From contig JAJQCL010000142.1 of the NCBI GenBank assembly GCA_021202715.1, positions 1,887 to 23,296 of the forward strand: a stretch of 21,410 nucleotides of DNA. The letters run 5' to 3'. The stretch is from Lachnospiraceae bacterium. Its GTDB lineage: Bacteria > Bacillota > Clostridia > Lachnospirales > Lachnospiraceae. Under the pieces are notes generated by a model. It was given only the letters and a program-made list of their open reading frames with translations. It ran no database searches and was not told the DNA's origin. Both the position numbers and the translations under genes were made by a program. Of this stretch, positions 1-8,002 are shown piece after piece (positions within the stretch are counted from its first letter, which is position 1; each line of letters starts with the position of its first letter).

Positions 1-129
1 TCTTCGCAATCCGGAGAATTCCCCCGAACCTTCGGGGGTCTGGGTTGCGCGGATCGGCTCTTTCACAGACAGTATGCGGATTTTGATTCATTGGAGTATA
101 TTGCGGATGAGAGCGCAGCGGTAGACTGA
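1..129 (+). CDS. Possible 3' end of an unrecognised gene, running in from the left edge
   Basis: Frame 1 is open from the first base to a TGA at 127-129, giving 42 residues ending in YIADESAAVD. I do not recognise a family. Its codons (TCA, TTG, GTA, ATT) are more AT-rich than those of the neighbouring genes, and a strong hairpin lies inside it, so it may be a remnant or simply an open non-coding stretch. It lies 51 bp upstream of the AraC-type gene on the same strand. Confidence 0.2.
   Translation, partial: SSQSGEFPRTFGGLGCADRLFHRQYADFDSLEYIADESAAVD
21..38. repeat. Perfect short inverted repeat (hairpin)
   Basis: CCCCCGAA at 21-28 pairs perfectly with TTCGGGGG at 31-38, leaving a 2-base gap. 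No T-run follows on either strand, so it does not look like a standard intrinsic terminator. It could be a structured remnant at the end of the preceding gene. Confidence 0.4.
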
Positions 130-143
130 AACACGGCTGTATT

Positions 144-162
144 CGTAAATGAGTATTTTACG
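144..162 (+). promoter_or_regulatory. Operator-like dyad upstream of the first AraC-type gene
   Basis: CGTAAA (144-149) and TTTACG (157-162) form a perfect 6-bp inverted repeat with a 7-bp spacer, directly before the ribosome binding site and 18 bp from the start codon. The position would suit autoregulation. No convincing -35/-10 pair was found. Confidence 0.25.
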
Positions 163-180
163 GAAGAAGGGAGAGCCCCT

Positions 181-1377
181 ATGAATGTTCATTATCTGAT
201 GCAGTATGTCTCGCGGGAACTGCACACCGTCGTTCGGCGCTACGACCTGTCAGAGGAACTGGTGGAGACGGTCTGCGAGCGGCCGGATCTGCATGATGTG
301 GAAGGCACGGCGGACTTCCTCCTCCCCCTGTTTGACGGAGAGATCCCTCTGCTGGCCAGCGGGGCACAGTCCGTATCCTACGCGATCGTTCAGGGGAACA
401 CTTCGCGCTTTCTCATCGGCCCGGTGCTTCTCTCCGAGCAGGGCTGCGTGACCTGCCGCCTGCCGGAGCTTTCCTACCCGAGCGACTGGCTGCAGCGGCT
501 GTTCTCCTGCGAGATAGGCACTCTGGTCAGGGCGGCGCTGCTGATTCACAACCTCTTTCACACGAAGACGCTCTCCCCCGGAGAAGTCATCGTCCACAGC
601 TGCCTGGGGGAACAGTTCCATCATGAGATCATGAAGGACTATTCCGACACGGTTTTTGAGAATCAGGAAACGCTCACGCATCACAATCCCTATGACCAGG
701 AGGTTCGCGAGATGGCCAGCATCCGAAACGGCGACGTGGAGCAGCTCCGGCGCAGCTGGGCCGAGGATTACACCGGCAAGCTGGGCGTACTGGCGAAAAC
801 ACGGCTGCGCAGCAACAAGAACCTGGCCATCGTTGTCATGGCGCTCAGCTCCCGCGCCGCCATCGAAGGAGGCCTGATTCCGGAGATTTCCTATTCCCTC
901 AGCGATGCCTACATCCAGAAGATCGAAGAAGCCCGCACGCCGGAAGGAGCCCTGCAGCTGTGCCGGGAAGCGGAATATCAGTATACACTTCTCGTCCATG
1001 AACAGCGGATGCGTCAGGTCTCCCCGGAGAAGGCGCCCGACATGCGCGTCATGCGCTGCAAGGATTACATTTTCTCTCATTTGCACCAGAAGCTCTCCCT
1101 CTCGGACATCGCCGCCGAGCTTCAGATGAGCCCCAACTATCTCGCCAACCTCTTTCGGCGCGAGGAGGGCATCTCGGTCGGGGATTATATTCTGAATGAA
1201 AAGATCAAGCTGGCGAAGAATCTCCTGATTTATTCGCCCTATTCCTTCAGCGAGATCGCCGGGTATCTGGGGTTCTCCTCCCAGAGCCATCTGGGCGATA
1301 AATTTCACAAGGCCACGGGACTGACGATGGGACAGTATCGAAAAAAATATGGAGTGAAGGAATTCCTGGAGCCTTAA
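181..1377 (+). CDS. AraC-family transcriptional regulator
   Basis: This is a 398-residue DNA-binding regulator, probably controlling the adjacent glycoside hydrolase genes in response to a sugar. The C-terminal ~100 residues (about 290-391) form the double helix-turn-helix of the AraC family: LSLSDIAAELQMSPNYLANLF is the first helix pair, and FSEIAGYLGFSSQSHLGDKF followed by GLTMGQYRKKYG the second. Residues 1-280 are a long, mostly alpha-helical sensor region with no cupin signature; they contain the stretch ALSSRAAIEGGLIPEISYSLSD, which I recall from a common Firmicutes AraC subgroup. The start is supported by GAAGGGAGAG a few bases upstream. The last 4 bases overlap the end of the GH42 gene on the other strand. 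The ligand cannot be read from the sequence. Confidence 0.9.
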   Translation: MNVHYLMQYVSRELHTVVRRYDLSEELVETVCERPDLHDVEGTADFLLPLFDGEIPLLASGAQSVSYAIVQGNTSRFLIGPVLLSEQGCVTCRLPELSYPSDWLQRLFSCEIGTLVRAALLIHNLFHTKTLSPGEVIVHSCLGEQFHHEIMKDYSDTVFENQETLTHHNPYDQEVREMASIRNGDVEQLRRSWAEDYTGKLGVLAKTRLRSNKNLAIVVMALSSRAAIEGGLIPEISYSLSDAYIQKIEEARTPEGALQLCREAEYQYTLLVHEQRMRQVSPEKAPDMRVMRCKDYIFSHLHQKLSLSDIAAELQMSPNYLANLFRREEGISVGDYILNEKIKLAKNLLIYSPYSFSEIAGYLGFSSQSHLGDKFHKATGLTMGQYRKKYGVKEFLEP

Positions 1378-3374
1378 GTCTCCTCTCTTAGAATTGCCAC
1401 ATCCCAGTCCCCCAGGGAAATGTCCTCTCCCCGTCGATAGATTTTCCCACTCAGCAGGTCCCGCACCCGCTCCCAGGGACAGGGAAATGTCCTCTCCTCC
1501 TGACTGTAATGAAGCACGTAATGCACGTTTCTCCCTTTCCGGTCCTCGCCGCTGCGCAGGATGACAGGCCACGAAACCCCCGGGAGCTGCAGGCCGACCC
1601 GGCGGGCAGCATCGGCGTACACTTCCTTCAGGGTCTCCTTCCCGGTAAAGCAGCCGACGTAATAGGCTGCCCCCTGTCCGTACGCATGTCTTGTCAGCGC
1701 CGCATAGCGTCCCCAGTAACGATGTTCATAGTTTCCCAGGCTCTCAGCACCCCGGCACTGTAATAGTTCCGCGAAATAACGCACCGGCCGCCCCAGGAGG
1801 GTGGCCGTCCCCGGTTCAGTGAACTGCTGATAACGCATACCGAAACAGCGGTGCAGCAGGTGCGGCTGCGTATCCGGATAGATGCTCAGATGCTCGTCGG
1901 CGACGAAGGAGCGGAAGGAACTCACCAGAACGCCGCCCTCTTCCACGAAACGCTCCAGGGCCCGCAGCGTCTCTTCCGTGACAGAGTAAAGTGCCGGTGT
2001 GACGATCATCCGGTAGCGCTCCGGTTCCAGCGCGTTCACATCCACGACATCACACTCCAGGTTCATTTCATACAGACTGTCATACATCCAGCGCACGACA
2101 TCGTTGTAGCTCAGATCCCGGTCAATGGGAAACCTGCGCAGAGCCGTCAGGGAATGCGTGTCGATCACCAGCGCGACCGCATTCTTCTTGCGCAGTGTCA
2201 GCTGTCCGGCTCCCAGGCGCTGCCACTCCGCACCGAGGCGGGCCGCCTCCTCCCAGGCCGGGTTCTTCTCCAGATCATGACTGAGCAGACCGCGCCAGTA
2301 GGCCTCATAGCCGTTGTGGATAGAATGCCAGTTCCAGTACAGCTGCCCCAGCGCGCCGCTGGCCAGATGACTGTAGGCGTGAAGCCGTAGCTGACCCGGA
2401 TACGGCGTCCAGGCTTTAAATGCCTGCGCCTGGCACTCCAGCACCAGATAGTTGTCCTGCCGCAGACAGCGGATCTCATCACCGCCGAAGGCGATCTCCG
2501 CCCCGGTGAGCGCATCCTGTGTCGGATGATAGATGTCCGTCCCCGCCAGTGTCAGAGCCCGGGCCGCCTCACAATGATTCATATCCGGCTGCACGCCGTA
2601 GGAATAGCCGTCCTGAGCGATGTCCGCGCCGAATTTCTTCCACTCGAAATCAAAATTGTGGGTAATGAACTGATCGTCTCTCTTATATTTTCTCACCAGC
2701 GCGGCCTGCCAGCTCAGATACTCTGCCGCCTGCCGCCGCAGGAACCGTTCATACTCGGCGGCCAGTCCCCCATTGACGCAGCCCCGCATATCCGGGAGAT
2801 CGTCCCAGGAAGCGAGCGAATTGCTCCAGTACGCCAGGCGAAAAGCCTCGTTCAATGCCTTCACAGTGCCGAAGGTATCCTGAAGATACGCGCGGAACGC
2901 GGCCTGCGCCTGTGCCCCGTAATTCCCGTAATGCTTTGTCTCATTATCGATCTGAAAACCGATGACGCAGGGGAAGGAAGCCGTATGAGAGATCAGACGC
3001 CGGATGACCCGTTCCGCCTGGCGTCGAAAGGTAGGGTTCCAGAGGTTGATCAGCTGCCTGGCGCCGTACTGCGCCTTGCCCTCCCGACCTGTCACCAGCA
3101 CATCTGCATCCAGCCGCACAAGCCAGGACGGCACCGCATAGGTGGGCGTCCCCACGATGACCTGCATCCCGGTCCGTTCCGCCTCCTCCAGCACCGCGTC
3201 AATATAGGAAAAATCAAAGACGCCCTCCTGTGGCTCCAGCGTGCTCCAGGTGGACTCTGCGATGCGGATGACGTTCATTCCCGCCTCCCGCATCATGGCC
3301 AGATCCTGATGTATCCGGTCGTATGGCATATATTCCGGATAATAAGCGGCGCCGAACAATAATTCGTCTCTCAT
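1374..3374 (-). CDS. Glycoside hydrolase family 42 beta-galactosidase
   Basis: This 666-residue enzyme should release terminal beta-linked galactose (or arabinose, known for some relatives) from small oligosaccharides in the cytoplasm; there is no signal peptide. The N-terminus LLFGAAYYPEYMPYDRIHQD and the barrel motif NVIRIAESTWSTLEPQEG are typical of GH42. The expected acid/base is Glu145 in GFQIDNET, and the nucleophile is probably Glu313 in YLVLECQAQ. The barrel spans about 1-385, followed by the trimerisation/glutaminase-like domain (about 390-590) and a small C-terminal beta domain. I chose the start at 3374 because GGAGGAT lies just upstream and homology begins there; the reading frame is open further upstream to 3509 but that part looks non-coding. 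It is the last gene of the minus-strand operon, 213 bp after the transporter gene. Confidence 0.92.
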   Translation of the reverse strand: MRDELLFGAAYYPEYMPYDRIHQDLAMMREAGMNVIRIAESTWSTLEPQEGVFDFSYIDAVLEEAERTGMQVIVGTPTYAVPSWLVRLDADVLVTGREGKAQYGARQLINLWNPTFRRQAERVIRRLISHTASFPCVIGFQIDNETKHYGNYGAQAQAAFRAYLQDTFGTVKALNEAFRLAYWSNSLASWDDLPDMRGCVNGGLAAEYERFLRRQAAEYLSWQAALVRKYKRDDQFITHNFDFEWKKFGADIAQDGYSYGVQPDMNHCEAARALTLAGTDIYHPTQDALTGAEIAFGGDEIRCLRQDNYLVLECQAQAFKAWTPYPGQLRLHAYSHLASGALGQLYWNWHSIHNGYEAYWRGLLSHDLEKNPAWEEAARLGAEWQRLGAGQLTLRKKNAVALVIDTHSLTALRRFPIDRDLSYNDVVRWMYDSLYEMNLECDVVDVNALEPERYRMIVTPALYSVTEETLRALERFVEEGGVLVSSFRSFVADEHLSIYPDTQPHLLHRCFGMRYQQFTEPGTATLLGRPVRYFAELLQCRGAESLGNYEHRYWGRYAALTRHAYGQGAAYYVGCFTGKETLKEVYADAARRVGLQLPGVSWPVILRSGEDRKGRNVHYVLHYSQEERTFPCPWERVRDLLSGKIYRRGEDISLGDWDVAILREET

Positions 3375-3386
3375 CACAATCCTCCA

Positions 3387-3416
3387 GTCATACTGACTTT
3401 CATTCGTCATAGTGAC
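3387..3416 (-). promoter_or_regulatory. Paired direct repeat upstream of the GH42 gene
   Basis: GTCATACTGAC (3387-3397) and GTCATAGTGAC (3406-3416) differ by one base and start 19 bp apart, about two helical turns. They sit just upstream of the GH42 ribosome binding site. Paired direct half-sites about two turns apart suit an AraC-type regulator, but the closeness to the start codon would favour a repressing role. The regulator is an inference. Confidence 0.35.
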
Positions 3417-3421
3417 TGCAA

Positions 3422-3441
3422 AGAAGACATACCTGTCTTCT
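3422..3441. repeat. Perfect 8-bp inverted repeat
   Basis: AGAAGACA (3422-3429) and TGTCTTCT (3434-3441) are perfect inverted copies with a 4-base loop, in the leader between the transporter gene and the GH42 gene. It could be an operator or an mRNA hairpin. No T-run follows in the direction of transcription. Confidence 0.45.
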
Positions 3442-3447
3442 CCGCAA

Positions 3448-3488
3448 ATACTCCGGTCGCCGCGCATAGAGCATGACCACCGGAGTAT
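3448..3488. repeat. Perfect 10-bp inverted repeat between transporter and GH42 genes
   Basis: ATACTCCGGT (3448-3457) and ACCGGAGTAT (3479-3488) are exact inverted copies separated by 21 bases. In the transcript this would fold into a stem 100 bases after the transporter stop codon. Without a T-run it is more likely an intercistronic processing or stabilising hairpin, or a binding site, than a strong terminator. Confidence 0.45.
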
Positions 3489-3587
3489 ATTTACCATCCA
3501 TTTATTCAAATGTCAACGCCTTGTTCCGACACCGCAACCACACAGTACAGGAGAAACCAGAGCATCTTTGACAGCAAGCTGAATCTT

Positions 3588-5018
3588 TTAGCCGCGGCGG
3601 GCATCCAGATCGGCGCGGATCGAAGGCATCTTCTTGTCCAGATCATAGGGCAGGAGAACCACGAAGCAGAGAATCGTCGCGATCAGGGACAGGCCGCCGA
3701 AAGCGAAATTGATAGCCGTCGCGGTCTGCGGGAAGCTCGCTGCCACCGACCCGCCGGCAGCAATGATCTCGTCCATCGCTTCGATGTTGGCGCTGTAGCT
3801 GCCCCAGGACAGGAGCGCTGCGATAATGGCCGAAGCGGAAGCCGAAGCCAGCTTGTTGAGGAAACCGGAGATCGCGTTCTGCGTACCACCCATGTTGCGT
3901 CCGCATTTCCACTCGGTGTAATCGAAGACGTCGGGGAGCATGGAGAAATACATGGACTGCCGGAAGCCGAAGCCCAGACCGATGAGGGCCAGAGCCGCCG
4001 TCGCCACAGTCACATTGGAGGTGATGAACAGGATCAGGTAACCAACGATATCAACCACAGTACCGAACTGCATCAGCCTCACTTTCGGCGTCCCCCGGCC
4101 ATTCAGGTTGGCCGCCAGGATCATCGTCGGGATCGCACAGATCGTCAGCAGCGACAGAGCAAGGCTCATGGCACTGACATTTCCAATGATATAGGTGTAA
4201 TAGTACTGCATGGCGCCGTACATGCCAAGATATCCGACGAACAGGCAGTAGCAGAGCGCCAGGATCATGATGAAATATTTGCTGTTAAAGACCTGTCCCA
4301 GATCCTGGATGAAGTTGGATTTCTCCTTGGACACCGTCGGCGGGTTGATCTCCACAATACTGAATACACAGATGCAGAAGATCACGACCACCATGATACC
4401 CAGGATGATGTTGGTATTCCGGTAACCAGTGGCCAGAGCTGCTCCGGTCGCATCCGAACTGCCCGCGAAGTAGTACACCAGCGGCAGGGTGAACAGGGAA
4501 GAGGTCAGGGAACCGAGGTTCGAGAACACGGTTCGGGTCGTAGCGATCTTCGTGCGCTCCGCCGGCTCCGGAGACAGAGCGGACACGATGGGAGCCATGG
4601 GGATGTTCACCAGCGTGTAACCGAAGGAGAAGATCACGTAGGTCACGTACGCCCAGGCCAGCTTAGCGCCGGCGCCCCAGCCTACGGGCACGGAGAACAC
4701 CAGAACCATGCCGATGGCCAGAACCGGCGAACCGAAGAGCATCCACGGACGATAGCGGCCCATCTTCGTATCGGTGTGATCGATGAGAGCGCCCACCATG
4801 TAGTCGGTGAAGGCATCGATGAACTTGGTAACAACGAACATGAATCCCACGGCAGCCTCATTCAGGCCCGCGCAGTTGGTGTAGTAGAACAGCAGATACG
4901 TGTTGGCCAGCAGATACGCCAGGTTGCAGGCGTAATCGCTGATGCCGAAGCCGATGCGCTGTCTCCACTTGAAGGCAGGCGTCTGATAGTAGCTCGCCTC
5001 ATGTTTCAGTTTTTGCAT
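3588..5018 (-). CDS. GPH-family (MelB-like) sugar:cation symporter, MFS
   Basis: This 476-residue inner-membrane protein has about 12 predicted membrane segments and should import a glycoside or oligosaccharide together with H+ or Na+. The GPH (glycoside-pentoside-hexuronide) signature is clear: Asp68 and Asp72 in TKFIDAFTDYMVG match the cation-site aspartates of MelB helix II, and the loop after it reads GALIDHTDTKMGRYRPW (76-92). The C-terminal half keeps the matching loop FSMLPDVFDYTEWKCGRNM. The start has AAAGGA upstream. It lies 79 bp after the GH5 gene and before the GH42 gene, all intracellular enzymes without signal peptides, so it probably brings in their substrate. The exact sugar cannot be told from the sequence. 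Confidence 0.92.
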   Translation of the reverse strand: MQKLKHEASYYQTPAFKWRQRIGFGISDYACNLAYLLANTYLLFYYTNCAGLNEAAVGFMFVVTKFIDAFTDYMVGALIDHTDTKMGRYRPWMLFGSPVLAIGMVLVFSVPVGWGAGAKLAWAYVTYVIFSFGYTLVNIPMAPIVSALSPEPAERTKIATTRTVFSNLGSLTSSLFTLPLVYYFAGSSDATGAALATGYRNTNIILGIMVVVIFCICVFSIVEINPPTVSKEKSNFIQDLGQVFNSKYFIMILALCYCLFVGYLGMYGAMQYYYTYIIGNVSAMSLALSLLTICAIPTMILAANLNGRGTPKVRLMQFGTVVDIVGYLILFITSNVTVATAALALIGLGFGFRQSMYFSMLPDVFDYTEWKCGRNMGGTQNAISGFLNKLASASASAIIAALLSWGSYSANIEAMDEIIAAGGSVAASFPQTATAINFAFGGLSLIATILCFVVLLPYDLDKKMPSIRADLDARRG

Positions 5019-5052
5019 GATAATACATCCTTTCTCTCTCGTTTTTTATAGT

Positions 5053-5074
5053 AAACGTCCATGCGCTGACGTTT
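5053..5074. promoter_or_regulatory. Operator-like dyad between GH5 and transporter genes
   Basis: AAACGTC (5053-5059) and GACGTTT (5068-5074) form a perfect 7-bp inverted repeat with an 8-bp spacer. It is 35 bp upstream of the transporter start and 24 bp after the GH5 stop. It could be a regulator site for an internal promoter or an mRNA hairpin; no convincing promoter hexamers accompany it. Confidence 0.3.
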
Positions 5075-5097
5075 GCTGCCAGCTTTCTTCTCCCGCT

Positions 5098-6231
5098 TTA
5101 ATACCGGTCGGGCATCCACTGATTGGAGATGCTCTTGCCGATATCCCAGCAGTCCCAGTCGGGATCGTCCAGGTGGGTCTTGTAGCACCAGTAGAACCAG
5201 CCGTCGCAGTGCTCGAAGGCTTTCATCTGTGCTTCGGCCAGAGCGCTGTACACGCGCCGACGCTCGTCCGCGCTCTCATCCCGCAGACCGGGCTGTGCGT
5301 TGAAAAGGCACCATTCGCCGCAGAAGGTCGGAACCTTCGACTGCCCGTAGCTGACCTCCTCCGTGAAGCGCTCTGTCACATACCGGACATACGCATCCAC
5401 CTGCGGTTCGCACAGATGCATCCAGTCGGCCAGCATGATGTACTGGTGCGTGTCCAGCATCACATTTTCAAAATCCTCCTGCGCCGCCAGCCAGTCAGCA
5501 TAGTAGTGCACGTCGAAGGCATCGTCGAAGACCACGGCCTTCGAGACGGGAAGGTATTTGCGGATGCGGGCATAGGCCGTCCGGTAGAAATTCTCCAGCC
5601 ACGCATTGTCATAGGGTGTGTTCTGCTTCGCAGCCTCTTTGTCCACTGCAGGGTAGCGGGACATGATGTTGATGCCGACCTCGCTCATGATGTGAGCCAG
5701 CGCGCCGTCGCTGGGCATGGGTTCGTTGAGTACCTCGATGCCCATCAGCACCGGATCCTGTCCATAGCGCAGCGCCAGACGCTCCAGGACATTCAGAGCC
5801 ATCTCCACCCGCTCCGGATGGTTGGCCCACTGGACGATACCGCAGAGCCCTGCATTGTCGCTGCCGTTCTGGCTGCCGGGCACCGTGTGCAGATCCAGAA
5901 GAACCCGGATTCCGTACTGATTAGCCCATTTCATGGCCTTGTCCACGTATTCCGAGCAGTGTACATAGGGTCCCACATCCTCGAATACGAAGAAGGGAAC
6001 GGGCAGCCGCACCGCGTTGATGCCTTTTTCCGCCAGATACGCGAAATCACGGCTGGTGATATAATGGTCGCGGTGCGCTTTCAGGCGGGCCCGCTTCTCA
6101 TTTTCACTTAGCTGCAGGCAGAGATAGGTCTCATCCTCCGCCGTCGTGTCGTTGTACAGCTCCGGGCTCATCCATTTCTCCAGAACAAGCCAGTTTCCCA
6201 GGTTAACGCCTCGAATCTTCATCTTTTGCAT
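5098..6231 (-). CDS. Glycoside hydrolase family 5, exo-beta-glucanase-like
   Basis: This 377-residue (beta/alpha)8-barrel hydrolase has motifs that match the exo-1,3-beta-glucanase type of GH5: RGVNLGNWLVLEKWM at the N-terminus (7-21), NAVRLPV with the conserved Arg75, LLDLHTVPGSQNGSDNAG with His115, LNEP with acid/base Glu170, DTHQY around His262, and FCGEWCLF with nucleophile Glu306. There is no signal peptide or carbohydrate-binding module, so it should act in the cytoplasm on short beta-glucosides. The start at 6231 has GGAG 7 bases upstream; an alternative ATG at 6222 (MKIRG) has AAAGGA at a similar distance and would drop three residues. It lies in the operon between the GH78-like gene and the transporter. 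Exact linkage preference (beta-1,3, beta-1,6 or aryl) is not decided by the sequence. Confidence 0.9.
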   Translation of the reverse strand: MQKMKIRGVNLGNWLVLEKWMSPELYNDTTAEDETYLCLQLSENEKRARLKAHRDHYITSRDFAYLAEKGINAVRLPVPFFVFEDVGPYVHCSEYVDKAMKWANQYGIRVLLDLHTVPGSQNGSDNAGLCGIVQWANHPERVEMALNVLERLALRYGQDPVLMGIEVLNEPMPSDGALAHIMSEVGINIMSRYPAVDKEAAKQNTPYDNAWLENFYRTAYARIRKYLPVSKAVVFDDAFDVHYYADWLAAQEDFENVMLDTHQYIMLADWMHLCEPQVDAYVRYVTERFTEEVSYGQSKVPTFCGEWCLFNAQPGLRDESADERRRVYSALAEAQMKAFEHCDGWFYWCYKTHLDDPDWDCWDIGKSISNQWMPDRY

Positions 6232-6357
6232 CCTTTCTCTCCTGTCAGGCGCGGCGAATCTGCCGCAGGATTATGTTTTTCCGGCAAACGAACTTTGTCG
6301 TCTGCTTTATTTTCCCGCAGAATCCTCCGCCCGTATATCAGGTTTCACAGCATTTTC
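6232..6357 (-). promoter_or_regulatory. Intergenic region before GH5 with CTGCCGCAG dyad
   Basis: The 126-bp gap holds GCGGC/GCCGC (6251-6255 and 6262-6266) and the near-palindrome CTGCCGCAG (6260-6268), which recurs exactly at 10987-10995 upstream of the GH3 gene at the head of the operon. CGCAGAAT at 6316-6323 also recurs at 11022-11029. These may be shared operator elements. No clear promoter hexamers are seen. Confidence 0.25.
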
Positions 6358-7998
6358 TTATTCTTTACACCTTCCTTTCTGATTCCCCGGAGAATCCATT
6401 CCTTCCTTTTCTCCGAAGCCTTCACATCCCTCTTTTCCGGCTGCGCCGTCCGCCAGGTACCGACGGATCAGATACGACGGAGTGCTGCTCCAGGCGTGAC
6501 AATAACTGTTCACGGACTGGGAACCGTAAGGGGAAACAGTCGGATGCTCCGGGTCGTAGACCTCCCAGAATGTATCGGCGCCCTGTGCCACCATCCCGCC
6601 CCAGTAATCACGCAGAATCTGCAGCGCCCTGTCCTGCATCCCGCTGAGGATCAGAGCCTCGACCAGGTGATGAACCATGTAGGGGGTGTTCATGGGGATC
6701 TCCGGCTTCGCCGCGAAGGTCCGCGTCAGCAAAGCCACACGCTCTTCGCGTGTGGCCGGCACCTCCGCCAGCACCATCCAGACCTGAGAAGCCCAGGAGA
6801 CCTGACGGTTCGCGCCACTGACGAAGAGGCCTTTCTTCTCATCATAAAGCCGTCCGGCTCCCGCCAGCGTCCGCGTCAGGGCTTCCTGCAGCCATCTCCC
6901 GCTCTCTGCGTCTCCCGCCGCTGCCGCCAGGGGCAGTGCCTGACGGAGCGCATAGATCAGAACGCCCTGGGCGCCGGCCTGCTTATTCAGCCCCTCGCCC
7001 CAGTCCAGGAAGCACCACCAGCCTGTCCGGTCCCGCACGATGCCGTCCTCACCCAGCTGCCGGAGCGACAGCTCGATCTGACGGCGCGCCGTCGGCCATA
7101 GGTCGGCCAGTACCTCTTCATCCCCTGTCTCCTGATAATAATCATACAGACAGGAAACAAAGAACAGGGAATGGTCGAAGAGAGCCGTATCGTCCACCCG
7201 CGGTTCCGGCTCCGTGAACATCCCGGCGCCGACTTGTCCCTCGTTCATGGTCAGCCCGGCGAAAAGATACAGGCATCGCTTCACAAGGTCGAAGTTGCGG
7301 AAGGTCAGATAATTGATCTGCGCCTGCAGGCGCAGGTCTCCGATCCACAGACGCCGGTCTCTCTTGGGACCATCCTCGAACACATCCTGCATACATTCAT
7401 GCAGGGTGCGAACGGAGATCCGGTCGATCTCCGCCAGGTCCTCCGGCACTCCCGTCAGGGGAGGCACGGCGGACAGATCGCCGGAAGAGACGGCCGTGCA
7501 GGAAATGTCTCCCACACAGACCCTGTATTTGGGTGATGTATCCAGCACCAGGAGCTCCATATACCGGAACGCATAGCGCCGCGGCAGCCGCAGGGTCGCC
7601 GGCAGCACGTCCACATGAAGGAATTCCTCCTGCAGCCAGCTGCTACTGATATTTCCGCGGTAGTCCGCGGTCTCCTCGGCGATCTCCAGAGGTCTCTCCC
7701 CGAATTTCAGCCGGATGTGGGCCGGAGCGTCGGCAGGACTTCCTGATGAAGTCAGAGTGAAGGAGACATATCCCACCCGGTGCTCCCCGAAGTCGAAGAC
7801 GACCCGGTCGCCCCGGCCCAGCGGTCTCTGTCCCAGCCCTTCGAGGGAGGATGCCGATACCACCGCCCCGAACTCTCCGCCATGGGAGACGATGTCCACC
7901 AGACGGATCGGATAAACGATCGTCTCCCGCAGCCTGGGACGCAGCTCCTGCGCCCGGCGGACCAGACGCTCGTCCACCTGCATATGAAAATTTTCCAT
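6358..7998 (-). CDS. GH78-like alpha-L-rhamnosidase (six-hairpin glycosidase)
   Basis: This 546-residue protein should remove terminal alpha-L-rhamnose, or a similar sugar, from a glycoside. An N-terminal beta domain (about 25-165, with VVFDFGEHRVGYVSF and YAFRYMELL) precedes an (alpha/alpha)6 barrel. Motif DGPKRDRRLWIGD (209-221) aligns without gaps with the GH78 motif D-C-P-x-R-E-x3-W-x-G-D; Asp214 stands where the catalytic acid Glu is expected. Trp478-Glu479 in TFWEVYDP fits the general base, and NSYCHAWSSTPSYLI (497-511) closes the barrel. It is shorter than many GH78 enzymes, lacks a signal peptide, and ends in a polar tail of about 30 residues. The upstream gene stops 4 bp before this start and no strong ribosome binding site is visible, suggesting translational coupling. 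Another hydrolase specificity in the same fold is possible. Confidence 0.75.
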   Translation of the reverse strand: MENFHMQVDERLVRRAQELRPRLRETIVYPIRLVDIVSHGGEFGAVVSASSLEGLGQRPLGRGDRVVFDFGEHRVGYVSFTLTSSGSPADAPAHIRLKFGERPLEIAEETADYRGNISSSWLQEEFLHVDVLPATLRLPRRYAFRYMELLVLDTSPKYRVCVGDISCTAVSSGDLSAVPPLTGVPEDLAEIDRISVRTLHECMQDVFEDGPKRDRRLWIGDLRLQAQINYLTFRNFDLVKRCLYLFAGLTMNEGQVGAGMFTEPEPRVDDTALFDHSLFFVSCLYDYYQETGDEEVLADLWPTARRQIELSLRQLGEDGIVRDRTGWWCFLDWGEGLNKQAGAQGVLIYALRQALPLAAAAGDAESGRWLQEALTRTLAGAGRLYDEKKGLFVSGANRQVSWASQVWMVLAEVPATREERVALLTRTFAAKPEIPMNTPYMVHHLVEALILSGMQDRALQILRDYWGGMVAQGADTFWEVYDPEHPTVSPYGSQSVNSYCHAWSSTPSYLIRRYLADGAAGKEGCEGFGEKEGMDSPGNQKGRCKE

Positions 7999-8002
7999 GC
8001 GG

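Noticed and set aside
21..38. Rho-independent terminator at the left edge
   Set aside because: The stem is strong but neither strand has a following T-run and the loop would be only two bases if fully paired.
250..1572. A 440-codon open frame antisense to the first AraC gene
   Set aside because: It is a shadow frame of GC-rich coding sequence; the sense strand has clear AraC motifs and a ribosome binding site.
3510..5051. A 513-codon open frame antisense to the transporter
   Set aside because: Its translation is rich in His, Arg, Gln and Gly with no recognisable motif, while the sense strand encodes a clear GPH symporter.
5006..5188. A 60-codon minus-strand open frame overlapping the GH5 end
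   Set aside because: It is another frame of the GH5 3' end and the leader of the transporter, with no start signal.
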